Shown here in pieces: positions 8,442-16,298 of a DNA stretch of 34,575 nucleotides (positions are counted from its first letter, which is position 1; every line of letters begins with the position of its first letter). Position numbers and translations under genes: made by a program. The notes below the pieces were generated by a model. That model saw only the letters and a list, made by a program, of their open reading frames with translations, searched no databases and was not told where the DNA came from. The stretch is from positions 1 to 34,575 of the forward strand of contig JACRDA010000008.1 of assembly GCA_016212965.1 (NCBI GenBank). The letters run 5' to 3'. The stretch is from Myxococcales bacterium (GTDB taxonomy: Bacteria > Myxococcota_A > Polyangia > Polyangiales > Polyangiaceae).

Positions 8442-9893
8442 ATGCGGCGACTGTCGTTCTTCGGGGCTGGCGCGCTCGTGCTCGGAGCTGCGTCGTTCGC
8501 GGCGTGCCAGACGGACGAGAGCACCGTGCCGGGCTCCTGCGAGCCGGGCGCGTGGCGCTGCACCGGCACGGTGGCCGAGCGCTGTACGGACGGGGTCTTC
8601 GCGGCCTCCGTCGACTGCGCGGACACGGCGCAGAGCTGCGCGCTCGACGCCGGCGGCACGGCCGTGTGCGTGAGCTGCACCGACGGCGCGACGCGCTGCA
8701 CCGACGGCACGCTCGAGCTCTGCTCGGGCGCGAGCTTTCAGTCGAGCGCCGTTTGCGCCGACACCGGCCAGGTGTGCCGCACGACGGGCGCGGGCGCCGC
8801 CTGCGTGGCTCTCGCCTGGACGCAGCTGCCGATCACCATCGAGGACCCGGTGGTCAACGGCAGCTCGCTCATGGTGCCCATCGACGCGATCTCGTTCGCC
8901 TACGAGCCCGCGAGCGACGTGTTCGTGACCGCCTTCGATCGCGACCTCACCGTGCTCGCCGACACGTTCTTCTGGCGCCTCGATGGCGCGAGCGGCGTCC
9001 ACGACAAGCAGCCGCTCTCCGGCACGACCTTCGCGGCGAGCGAGGGCTTCTGCGTGGGCGGCGAGGACTGGTGTCAGCTCCTCGGCTTCGACCCGCTGTC
9101 GAGCGAGTGGGTGGTCCTCGGGCCCTCGACGAGCGGCATGATGCGGGTCGGGAGCTCCTTTGCGAGCAGCATCGTGGCGGTGACCGGCACCCATCCGCCC
9201 GACAGCCACGTGAGCCGCACCCATCGCTTCGCCTGGCCGGCGCGCAAGCTCTTCCTCTACGGGTCGACCGGGCCGAGCAGCTTCGGCGACGCCGTCTACG
9301 CCCTCGATCTCGACGCCGCGAGCTGGAGCGTCGCCACGAGCGGGCTGCCCCAGGTCGACGACAACTGCCTCGCGCACGACCCGTCGACCGGCCTGCTCTA
9401 CAGCGTCGGCGGGCGCGTCACGACCGACGGCGGCAACACGACGCAGACGCTCGCCACCTACGCCGTGATCGACCTCGCGGCGGGCGGCCAGTCGACCGCC
9501 CCGCTCCCGGTGGAGGTCGGTGCGCGCCAGGCGATGAGCTGCGCCTTCGATCCCGGCCGGCGCGTCCTCTACGCCTTCGGTGGCTCGGTCGTGAACGATC
9601 CCTGGGACGAGGCGCAGAACGAGTACCACAACGACCTCTGGGCGCTCGACGTCGACCAGGGCACCTGGACCCGGCTCGTCGCCGACTCCGCGTCGGGCAC
9701 CCTGGGCCCGCCGGACGCCTACGGCGACCACCCCTTCACCGGGTACCCCGAGGGGCCCAACTTCGGCCAGAACCGCGGCTACCTCGAGTACGACGCGGCC
9801 CACGATCGGCTGGTGGTCATCGGCGCCGTCCCGATCTTCACCCACGAGCAGATCTACTTCCTCGACCTCGGCGGTGTGGAGCAGCTGCTCTAA
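8442..9893 (+). CDS. Kelch-like beta-propeller lipoprotein
   Basis: A 483-aa protein with a lipoprotein signal (MRRLSFFGAGALVLGAASFAAC, Cys22). An SD-like GGAGG lies only 4 nt before the ATG. Residues 30-125 hold two or three short Cys-rich repeats of the form CTDGATRCTDGTLELC, common in myxobacterial surface proteins. The rest shows kelch-like blades: LFLYGSTG with VYALDLDAASW, LLYSVGGRV, then VLYAFGGSV with NDLWALDVDQGTWTRL. Kelch propellers usually mediate protein or carbohydrate contact, and a few are oxidases; I see no catalytic motif. Surface exposure is expected. Confidence 0.82.
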   Translation: MRRLSFFGAGALVLGAASFAACQTDESTVPGSCEPGAWRCTGTVAERCTDGVFAASVDCADTAQSCALDAGGTAVCVSCTDGATRCTDGTLELCSGASFQSSAVCADTGQVCRTTGAGAACVALAWTQLPITIEDPVVNGSSLMVPIDAISFAYEPASDVFVTAFDRDLTVLADTFFWRLDGASGVHDKQPLSGTTFAASEGFCVGGEDWCQLLGFDPLSSEWVVLGPSTSGMMRVGSSFASSIVAVTGTHPPDSHVSRTHRFAWPARKLFLYGSTGPSSFGDAVYALDLDAASWSVATSGLPQVDDNCLAHDPSTGLLYSVGGRVTTDGGNTTQTLATYAVIDLAAGGQSTAPLPVEVGARQAMSCAFDPGRRVLYAFGGSVVNDPWDEAQNEYHNDLWALDVDQGTWTRLVADSASGTLGPPDAYGDHPFTGYPEGPNFGQNRGYLEYDAAHDRLVVIGAVPIFTHEQIYFLDLGGVEQLL

Positions 9894-9946
9894 TGGGCGA
9901 AGGAGCTCCCGGAGCGCCAAGCCGCCGCCGGTGAAAGGTGTTGCCG

Positions 9947-10165
9947 ATGTCTACCCCGCGCGTCCCGCCGGTCGTGGCTAGTGCCTCGCGTCATCCCGTT
10001 TACTCCCGGACCGTGTTCTCGGAGACCGCGCGGAGCGGAGAGTCCAAGACCGCCGTCTGCGAGCGGCTGGTCGAGGCGGCCGGGTTCTTCGACCACATCG
10101 AGGCGGCCTGGCGGGCGAGCCAGAAGGACAAGGCTGCCTTCGACATGAGGAGCGGCTCACCGTGA
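9947..10165 (+). CDS. Short ORF, possible fragment (72 aa)
   Basis: ATG at 9947 has AAGG 8 nt upstream; an in-frame GTG at 9938 is less likely. The product has a well-formed helical middle (ESKTAVCERLVEAAGFFDHI) but ends abruptly after FDMRSGSP. Its TGA overlaps a GTG start in a GTGA arrangement. I recognise no family. It could be the N-terminal stub of a larger broken gene or a genuine small protein coupled to the next ORF. Confidence 0.4.
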   Translation: MSTPRVPPVVASASRHPVYSRTVFSETARSGESKTAVCERLVEAAGFFDHIEAAWRASQKDKAAFDMRSGSP

Positions 10166-10293
10166 CGGCCGCGAGCGCGGAGGAGCCCGTGCTCGTGTCG
10201 ATGCACGACGCGGCCCGCCGACTTCCGGCGCTTCGCCGGCACCGCGCGCACCGACGCGCACGGGCCGCGCCGGACAAGGGCATCGGCTGCTAG
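10162..10293 (+). CDS. Short basic ORF (43 aa), copy A of a repeated coding segment
   Basis: GTG at 10162 overlaps the previous stop by 4 bp and has GAGGAG 9 nt upstream. The product starts MTAASAEEPVLVSMHDAA, continues RLPALRR, and ends in Arg/Ala-rich sequence with a final Cys. A related frame ends at 14732 (copy B). The copies share 32 exact bases (10185-10216 with 14603-14634) and 25 exact bases (10248-10272 with 14687-14711). Where they differ in the RLPALRR segment, four changes are synonymous third-position changes in this frame and non-synonymous in the others I tested. That supports real coding ancestry. Function unknown. Confidence 0.45.
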   Translation: MTAASAEEPVLVSMHDAARRLPALRRHRAHRRARAAPDKGIGC

Positions 10294-10370
10294 CCCCAGA
10301 AGAAGCGATTAGTTAGCAGAACATGACTTATGCGCAACAGGCAGCCGGCGTGGCTCCTCAGGAGAGATTC

Positions 10371-10439
10371 ATGGGACGACGAAACGGCGCGGAACTGCCG
10401 GCACCGAGGAGCCGCGCCACCGACGGAGCGCCGCGATGA
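10371..10439 (+). CDS. 22-codon leader ORF coupled to the LysM gene
   Basis: ATG at 10371 has a strong SD (AGGAG at 10360-10364, 6-nt spacing). The frame encodes 22 residues beginning MGRRNGAELP and ends with a TGA that overlaps the LysM gene's ATG (ATGA at 10436-10439). The LysM start has only a weak GGAG, so translation through this leader may load ribosomes onto it. The peptide itself has no recognisable feature. The segment 10294-10370 before it is the most AT-rich in the neighbourhood and is a likely promoter site. Confidence 0.45.
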   Translation: MGRRNGAELPAPRSRATDGAPR

Positions 10440-12707
10440 TCTTCTACACGGTCCAACCAGGCGACTACCTCGTGAAGATCGCCGCCGAGCACGGCACCAC
10501 ATGGGAGGCGATCTGGAGCCACCCTGCCAACGCCGAGCTCAGGCAGAAGCGGGGGAGCCCGGACATCCTTTATCCGGGGGACGTGCTCGCGATCGAGGCG
10601 GCTGCACCTCCTCCCGCCGAGCCGCCCGCTCCTCTTCTGGCGCCGGCCGCGCCCGCACCGGGACGGTCCCCGAGGGGCTCCGAGGCCGCGGATCCGCCCT
10701 GGCCCTACGAAGAGGACGATCCCGCCGACGGCGCCGAGCCGACCTGGGACTGTCCCGAAGGGATCTGTGTTTGCCACGATCCCGCGGCGGCCGCGGAGCG
10801 TCGACCCCACACCATCGTGCTCCACGATGGGCGCGGCGTGCGCATGCCGGGCGCCCGCGTCCGCGTCTACGAGCACGGTCGCCTGCTCACGCTGGAACCC
10901 TGCAAGGCGAACGGGGCCGGCGAGGTCCAGGTCCAGATCTGCCCTGCCACGAGGACCCTGCGCGTCGTGTGGGCGCCGGCCGACCTCCCGCCCGAGCCCT
11001 GGCTTCCGTTCCGCCGGCGCTACTACGCCCATCTCGGCGGAGGCGCGACGCAGCCGACGGATCGCCGCCTCGCGAACCTCGGGTTCGGTGAGTCGCGCTC
11101 GCGGCAGAACAACGTCCGCGCCTATCAGCGCGCCTACGGCGAGCCCCAGACGGGCGAGGCGCGCCGTGTGGCCGGCGAACTCCAGGCGCAGCACGATCAT
11201 GGCGCCGTGCTCCCCTTCAGCCCGACGCCGACGCTCGGGCCGGGCCTCTCGTCGCCGGACCTCGCGCCGCACTTCGTCGCGGCGATGCGGGAGTACGGCA
11301 CGTCGAAGGGCGGTGGTCCGTCAGACACCGGCCCCGGCGCGTCTCCGCCAGCAGCGCACGGAGCGCCAGGTGAGCCGACGCCGTTGGCGTTTGCGGGTCC
11401 TCCGGCGAACGTGCTCGGCTCCCTCACGCCAGGCCATGGGAATGTCGTCGTCTTCGTCGCGGACGCCAGCGCCAGCACACCCCATCCGGTGGCGCCCGAC
11501 GTGAAGGTACATCTGCGCCGTGTCGTCGCCGGCACGCCCGTCAAGCGCGACCCGAGCTCTCCCTACCTGCGCCTCGCCGCGGGCTTCACGGTTTGCGTGT
11601 TCGAGAACGTCCCCGCTGGGGACTGGGAGGTGCTCGTCAGCGCCACCGCGCCTGGCCAGACCGGCGAGGCGTCGGTGACCGTCACGACGGGTGCCTGGAT
11701 CTGGGTGGGCGTCACCGTGGGGCCGCGACTACGGCTGTCGGTCTTCGATTTCACCCCCTGGTTCGTGGGGTCCATGGGGCAGCTGGACGCCGGGGGGCTC
11801 GACAAGCTCGCAGCGTCGCGGGTGGACGACTACGACCAAGTCCATACCATCATTCCAAAGTTCGGCACCGATCCGCCAGATGTCGAATGGGACACCCCTT
11901 ATTATCTACCCTGGGGCAGCCCCAATCCAACGGATCAGGAAGACTATCTGCGGAGCCTCGTCGACGCGATTCGCGCGCGCGGCGGCCAGGTGTTCGTCGG
12001 CTATGCGCTCGTCCCGGACACGGATCCCACGAACCCACACTACCCACGAAACAAGCCACAACAGCAGGCGTTCGCAGCTTGGCTGGGGAGCAGCCCGGAC
12101 ACCGCAGGCCACGCGGACAAGATCGTCGACTTCTTCTTCTCGCCTCCCTCGGGGCGGGGTCCGATCGACATCGACGGGATCGTCTTCGATATCGAACTCG
12201 ACGGCATGCAGCGGCACACCGAGGCGCTCCAGGCGCTCATCCTCGCGACGGCGCAAAAGCTCGCCATGATGAAGGCCGACGGTGTCGTCGCTTACTACAC
12301 CGGGATGTTCGACGTGAATGGCGTTGCACGCGTCACGAGCATGGCGCCTTTTACCGTACGAGCTGGCCACGCGGCACGGCAATCTGCTCGCGCGGACGAT
12401 GTGCTACGGCACCGCTGGTTTCGGCAATGCGCTCATCCTCCAATCGGTGGACGGCGCGCTGACGCGGGGCGTTCCGCCCGCCAGGCTGCAGATGGCCATT
12501 TCGAGCGCCACGGGCTCCACCGTCATGGGAACGCTCGTCCCCGAACTGGCCAGGCGCGGGGTCGCCCTGGCGCTCATGAACGCCAGGGACACCGTGACGA
12601 CGCAGCCCGTTGCAGGGCACTGGGACGCAGTCCTGAATGCGGGCGCGGCGGGGCCCGGGCTCACGGGCAATCCGACGCACGTCCCGCTACAGAGGGACCG
12701 CAAGTGA
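10436..12707 (+). CDS. LysM / peptidoglycan-binding-like protein with GH18-like C-terminal domain (frameshifted)
   Basis: Residues 1-52 are a LysM domain (FYTVQPGDYLVKIAAEHGTT to LYPGDVLAI). A Pro-rich linker, a Cys-containing DCPEGICVCHD segment (about 105-115), a beta domain, and a peptidoglycan-binding-like helical segment (about 212-257, LANLGF with VRAYQRAYG and TGEARRVAGEL) follow. This N-terminal order matches LysM proteins I know from type VI secretion neighbourhoods, where they act as cargo or adaptors. Residues about 390-756 look like a TIM barrel. DGIVFDIE at 580-587 fits the GH18 motif DGxDxDxE apart from Val583, with Glu587 as candidate acid. Near 12347 the coding signal jumps +1: the first frame turns to nonsense while the next frame continues from about 12351 (LLPYELATRHGNLLARTM) to TGA 12707. 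Restored length is about 756 aa. The first frame stays open into the next gene, so a naive call would fuse the two into one false 1357-aa protein. Confidence 0.7.
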
Positions 12708-14509
12708 GATCCGGCAAGGAGACAGCGCACGCAGCTCCGTCCGTCGGTCGCGCACTGACGGTCGCCATCGCGCCGTTGCCCTTCGTGGTAGCGCTCGGGT
12801 GCGCCGCTCCGGTTCAGCCGCCGGCGCCTGCGCCCGCCGTTTCGCACGGCCCGCTGTCTGCGACGGCCACGGCGTCCGCCTCGACCTCGGCGCCGAGCCC
12901 GGTCGCGAGCGCGGTGAACTGTCCCGACGCTACGAAGGCGTTCGAGGCCAAGCAGACGCTCGGAACGTTCTGCATGGCGCGGGCAGCTTGCCAGGGATTC
13001 ACCGGTCGGATCGCCCTGCCTCCCGAATGGCAAGGCGAGCCGCACGCCTGGCAGGCGGGCGTCGCCTCCGGCTGGGCGCTCCTCGACGATGGTCGCGTGT
13101 TCGAGCTCGGCCCCAACGGTTTCGCGCTGCGGTACGTCGTCGACTGGGGCACGGCGCGTCTGCTCGGCGATCGGCTCTGGGTGGAGCAGGACGGCGAAGT
13201 GATCCTCGTCGAGCTCGCGACCGGCGCGATGAAGCGGCTCGGACGTAGCGGTCTCGTCGCCCTCGGAGACACGGATCTCTACGTAGCGGACGCCACGCGA
13301 ATGGTGCGCCTCCGCCGGAGCGATCTCGCCGCGCTCGGCAGCGTGCCGTGGACGCCAGGGCAGGACGTGAGGCTGCCGATGCGCGTCGAGGCCATGCACG
13401 CAGGCGCGACCCTGCTCGTGGACGCATGGCCGGGCCGGGTGCTCGCCGACTTTTCGACCGGCAAGGTCCTCCGCCAGAATCTGGGCGCGGCGACCGTGCG
13501 CTCCGACGGCGCTCGCCTCGTGGCGTGCGATCTCGACGCGGGCGGCATCGTCGAGGTCGACACCGCGACCGGTGCGACGACGGCGAGCTTCCACTCGCCG
13601 GGGATCCGTTGCCCCAAAGACGCGCCGGGCACCACCACCGCTGCCTACGCGGCGGACCCGCGATATGTCTTCTGGGGCGAGCAGGGGCCGTCGGTTCCGC
13701 CTCTCGGGCAGCCCGCCGTGGTGGTCGCCGTCGGCAACACCGTGAAGGGCACCGTGACGCGCTACACGGACCGAACGGTCGCATGGAGCGGCTTTGATTT
13801 CGCACCCGCGACGTTCGATGCCCGGCACGCGCGGATATGCCTTGGCTTTGCCATGCCGAGCGTCGGCTGGCGGGTATGCGATTGGGAGCTCGGCCCGGGA
13901 GGCAGTGCGGGGCGGAGCCCCGGGCGAGTCCCGCCCGCGACTGGGCTTCCCGTCGGTGCGACCTGGGTCGCGGACGCGACGAGCCCCGCGGGCACGCGCA
14001 CGGGCGTCCTCTACGAGCGGTCGCTCCCCGGCGGCGCGCGTGAGCTCGCAGCGACCTGGGCTACGGGCGGCAAGGTCGATCGCACGACCGTCGTCGTCTC
14101 TGGCAAGCTGCCCTGGTACCGCCTCCTCACGGGTGACGCCAACAACTACCATGTCGGCATGACGCCGGTGAGGCTCGTGTTTTTCGACGAGCGCCACGCC
14201 GCCATCTTGCCGGATAGCGAGGGCCAGCCGCGAGCCGCGTACATCGACGTCGACACGGGTAGCGTGCAGCCACTCTGCGAGAATGCCGCCCAGGCGGGTC
14301 GCGGGGATTGTCTCTTGGCCGGCGACGGCGTCGACGTCTCCCCCGGGTTCTTTGGAGAGGCTCCCGCGCATCCACGGTGGATCGCCATTTGGGAGACCGG
14401 GAGCCTCTTCGACGGCACGACCGGCAAGACGTATTCGGTCGAGCCGAGCGACGCCGAGCGGGAGAAGGCCACGCACATCGTGCCGGCGTGCCCAACAGAC
14501 GTGCCGTAA
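12704..14509 (+). CDS. Large lipoprotein coupled to the LysM/GH18-like gene
   Basis: GTG at 12704 overlaps the preceding TGA (GTGA), which indicates translational coupling. The 601-aa product has a positively charged start and a lipoprotein signal ending at Cys33 (VVALGC), then an Ala/Pro/Ser-rich linker to about residue 70. The rest reads as repeated short beta strands (for example VFELGPNGFALRYVV, ILVELATGAMKRLG, IVEVDTATGATTASF), which suggests a beta-propeller-like fold. No catalytic motif is visible. Because it is coupled to a putative peptidoglycan- or glycan-acting protein, it could be a cell-envelope partner or immunity protein; that is inference. Frame 2 is continuously open from 10436, so an automated call may fuse it to the upstream gene. 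Confidence 0.65.
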   Translation: MRSGKETAHAAPSVGRALTVAIAPLPFVVALGCAAPVQPPAPAPAVSHGPLSATATASASTSAPSPVASAVNCPDATKAFEAKQTLGTFCMARAACQGFTGRIALPPEWQGEPHAWQAGVASGWALLDDGRVFELGPNGFALRYVVDWGTARLLGDRLWVEQDGEVILVELATGAMKRLGRSGLVALGDTDLYVADATRMVRLRRSDLAALGSVPWTPGQDVRLPMRVEAMHAGATLLVDAWPGRVLADFSTGKVLRQNLGAATVRSDGARLVACDLDAGGIVEVDTATGATTASFHSPGIRCPKDAPGTTTAAYAADPRYVFWGEQGPSVPPLGQPAVVVAVGNTVKGTVTRYTDRTVAWSGFDFAPATFDARHARICLGFAMPSVGWRVCDWELGPGGSAGRSPGRVPPATGLPVGATWVADATSPAGTRTGVLYERSLPGGARELAATWATGGKVDRTTVVVSGKLPWYRLLTGDANNYHVGMTPVRLVFFDERHAAILPDSEGQPRAAYIDVDTGSVQPLCENAAQAGRGDCLLAGDGVDVSPGFFGEAPAHPRWIAIWETGSLFDGTTGKTYSVEPSDAEREKATHIVPACPTDVP

Positions 14510-14516
14510 GCGACGT

Positions 14517-14732
14517 TTGCCGCGCGGGAAGAGCCAGCGTGAGCTCGCTCGCGCCCTTGTCGACCCCCCGGGTCGCCGCCTCGAGGCGCTCGCGCCGGAG
14601 GCGCCCGTGCTCGTGTCGATGCACGACGCGGCCCACCGACTCCCCGCCCTCCGCCGGCGGCGCCGGCGGCGCCGTCGGCGCAGCGTGCACCGACGCGCAC
14701 GGGCCGCGCCGAACGACGGCCTCGCCTGCTAG
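14517..14732 (+). repeat. Copy B of the repeated coding segment
   Basis: An open frame with a possible TTG start at 14517 runs to TAG at 14732 (up to 71 aa). From about 14597 it matches copy A (10175-10293): EAPVLVSMHDAA, then RLPALRR, an Arg tract seven codons longer, then HRRARAAP and a final Cys before TAG in both. There is no good SD. It lies just after the lipoprotein gene and just before the gdh promoter region, so copies A and B bracket the cassette. Confidence 0.6.
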
Positions 14733-14786
14733 ACTGCCTGCCGGGGAACGGGGGCCGCGGCGCGCGGGGCGCTGCCGACCACTTCC

Positions 14787-14792
14787 GGGAGG
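14787..14792 (+). promoter_or_regulatory. Ribosome binding site of glutamate dehydrogenase
   Basis: GGGAGG lies 8 nt before ATG 14801 and fixes this start. The promoter must lie between here and the end of copy B at 14732. Confidence 0.75.
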
Positions 14793-14800
14793 ATCACGCC

Positions 14801-16030
14801 ATGTCGCACGCCTTTGCCGACGTCAGCCGCTATTTCGGTCGTGCCGCCAGGGTCCTGAAGCTCGGCAGCGACGACCAGAAGCTGCTCGAGACGCCCGCGC
14901 GCGAGCTGCGCGTCGAGTGCAACGTCCGCATGGACGACGGCAGCGTCGCCACCTTCATCGGCTACCGCGTGCAGCACGACAACAGCCGCGGGCCCTACAA
15001 GGGCGGGCTGCGCTTCCACCCGAGCGTCGACATCGACGAGGTGCGCGCGCTCGCCTCGCTCATGACCTGGAAGACCGCGGTCGTCGGCGTGCCCTTCGGC
15101 GGCGCCAAGGGCGGCATCGCGGTCGATCCGGCCAAGCTCGGCATGCGCGAGCTCGAGCGGCTCACGCGGCGCTTCACCCAGGGCATCCAGGACCTCATCG
15201 GCGACGACAAGGACATCCCGGCGCCGGACGTGAACACGAACGCCCAGGTGATGGCGTGGCTCATGGACGAGTACGCGCGCTCGCACGGCTTTCACCCGGG
15301 CGTCGTGACGGGCAAGCCGGTCGAGCTCTTCGGCTCGCTCGGGCGCGACGAGGCGACGGGGCGCGGGGTCGTCATCGCGACCGAGGAGTACCTCCGTTCC
15401 GTCGGCCGGCGCCTCGCCGGCACGACCTTCGTCGTGCAGGGCTTCGGCAACGTCGGCAGTCACACCGCGCGCATCGTCCACGAGCTCGGGGGCAAGGTGG
15501 TCGGCATCGGCGATCACACGGGCGCCTTCCACGATCCGGCCGGGCTCGACGTGCCGGGCGCGCTCGCCCACGCGGCGCGGGCGCGCTCGCTCGCCGGCTG
15601 GGGCGGGCCGTCCATCCCGCCGAAGGAGCTGCTGTTGCAGCCCTGCGACGTGCTCGTCCCGGCCGCGCTCGGCGGGGTCATCGACGCCGACGTCGCGAAG
15701 GAGCTCCGCGCCGGGCTCGTCGTCGAGGGGGCGAACGCGCCGACGACGCCCGAGGGCGACGAGGTGCTTGGCGCGCGCGGCATCGCCGTCCTGCCCGACA
15801 TCTACGCCAACGCCGGCGGCGTGACCGTGAGCTACTTCGAGTGGGTGCAGAACATCCAGCACTTCTACTGGGAGGCCGAGCGCGTGCGCGCCGAGCTCGA
15901 CAAGACCATGCGCCAGGCCTTCGCCGGCCTCGTCGCGACGAAGAAGGCGCACGGCGTCGACTGGCGCACGGCTGCCTTCGTGCAGGCCATCGGCCGCGTC
16001 CACCGCGCGAGCGAGCTGCGCGGGTACTGA
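14801..16030 (+). CDS. gdhA: Glutamate dehydrogenase (Glu/Leu/Phe/Val dehydrogenase family)
   Basis: A 409-aa cytoplasmic enzyme interconverting glutamate with 2-oxoglutarate plus ammonia, using NAD(P). Length fits the small hexameric class. The N-terminal catalytic domain has YKGGLRFHP (Lys67), MTWKTAVVGVPFGGAKGGI (Lys91, Lys103) and DIPAPDVNTN (Asp143). These match in spacing the Lys89, Lys113, Lys125 and Asp165 of the well-studied Clostridium symbiosum enzyme. The Rossmann domain has QGFGNVG (214-219), followed by GIGDHTGAF. The C-terminal PDIYANAGGVTVSYFEWVQN segment is typical. Glutamate is the likely substrate, though leucine or phenylalanine dehydrogenases share the fold. Cofactor choice cannot be settled by eye. 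It stands alone between the LysM cassette and the ImmA-like module, a housekeeping gene flanked by accessory DNA. Confidence 0.95.
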   Translation: MSHAFADVSRYFGRAARVLKLGSDDQKLLETPARELRVECNVRMDDGSVATFIGYRVQHDNSRGPYKGGLRFHPSVDIDEVRALASLMTWKTAVVGVPFGGAKGGIAVDPAKLGMRELERLTRRFTQGIQDLIGDDKDIPAPDVNTNAQVMAWLMDEYARSHGFHPGVVTGKPVELFGSLGRDEATGRGVVIATEEYLRSVGRRLAGTTFVVQGFGNVGSHTARIVHELGGKVVGIGDHTGAFHDPAGLDVPGALAHAARARSLAGWGGPSIPPKELLLQPCDVLVPAALGGVIDADVAKELRAGLVVEGANAPTTPEGDEVLGARGIAVLPDIYANAGGVTVSYFEWVQNIQHFYWEAERVRAELDKTMRQAFAGLVATKKAHGVDWRTAAFVQAIGRVHRASELRGY

Positions 16031-16096
16031 CGCAAGTGCGCCCCCGAGTCCACGATGAGCACGCCGAAGTAGCGTTCCGACTCGGGTGCGCGACCT

Positions 16097-16298
16097 TCAG
16101 AAACGCCAGTCGAGCTGCCCGGATGCCGGGCCGAGCCTCAAGGTCGGTGCGAAGCTCGCGCGGGGTGGCGCGTCCGTGCGCGCGGACCCGGTAGGCTCTC
16201 CGGCGAGGACGACCATCGCAATGCCGCCGGCCAGTATGCCGGCACCGAGAGCCGCTGTCGCGACGCCAGCGGCCGCGGGCAGCGGAGAGAGCGGGCTT
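16097..16298 (-). pseudogene. C-terminal remnant of a membrane-anchored protein
   Basis: On the minus strand, reading to TGA at 16097-16099, an open frame gives Pro/Ala sequence, a clear membrane helix (ALGAGILAGGIAMVVLAG), and a tail ending RASFAPTLRLGPASGQLDWRF. A single helix followed by a short beta tail ending in Arg-Phe resembles the end of a myxobacterial envelope protein. The frame is open only to about 16366, has no plausible start, and runs into the oppositely framed end of the ImmA-like gene. It is best read as the 3' stump of a truncated gene. Confidence 0.5.

Noticed and set aside
10436..14509. One continuous 1357-residue protein
   Set aside because: The middle 120 residues of this frame are noise, while the neighbouring frame there encodes sensible sequence ending in a stop that overlaps a new lipoprotein start.
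16226..16243. Perfect 6-6-6 GCCGGC hairpin as a terminator after gdh
   Set aside because: It falls inside the membrane-helix codons of the minus-strand remnant, GCCGGC is self-palindromic, and there is no T-run.
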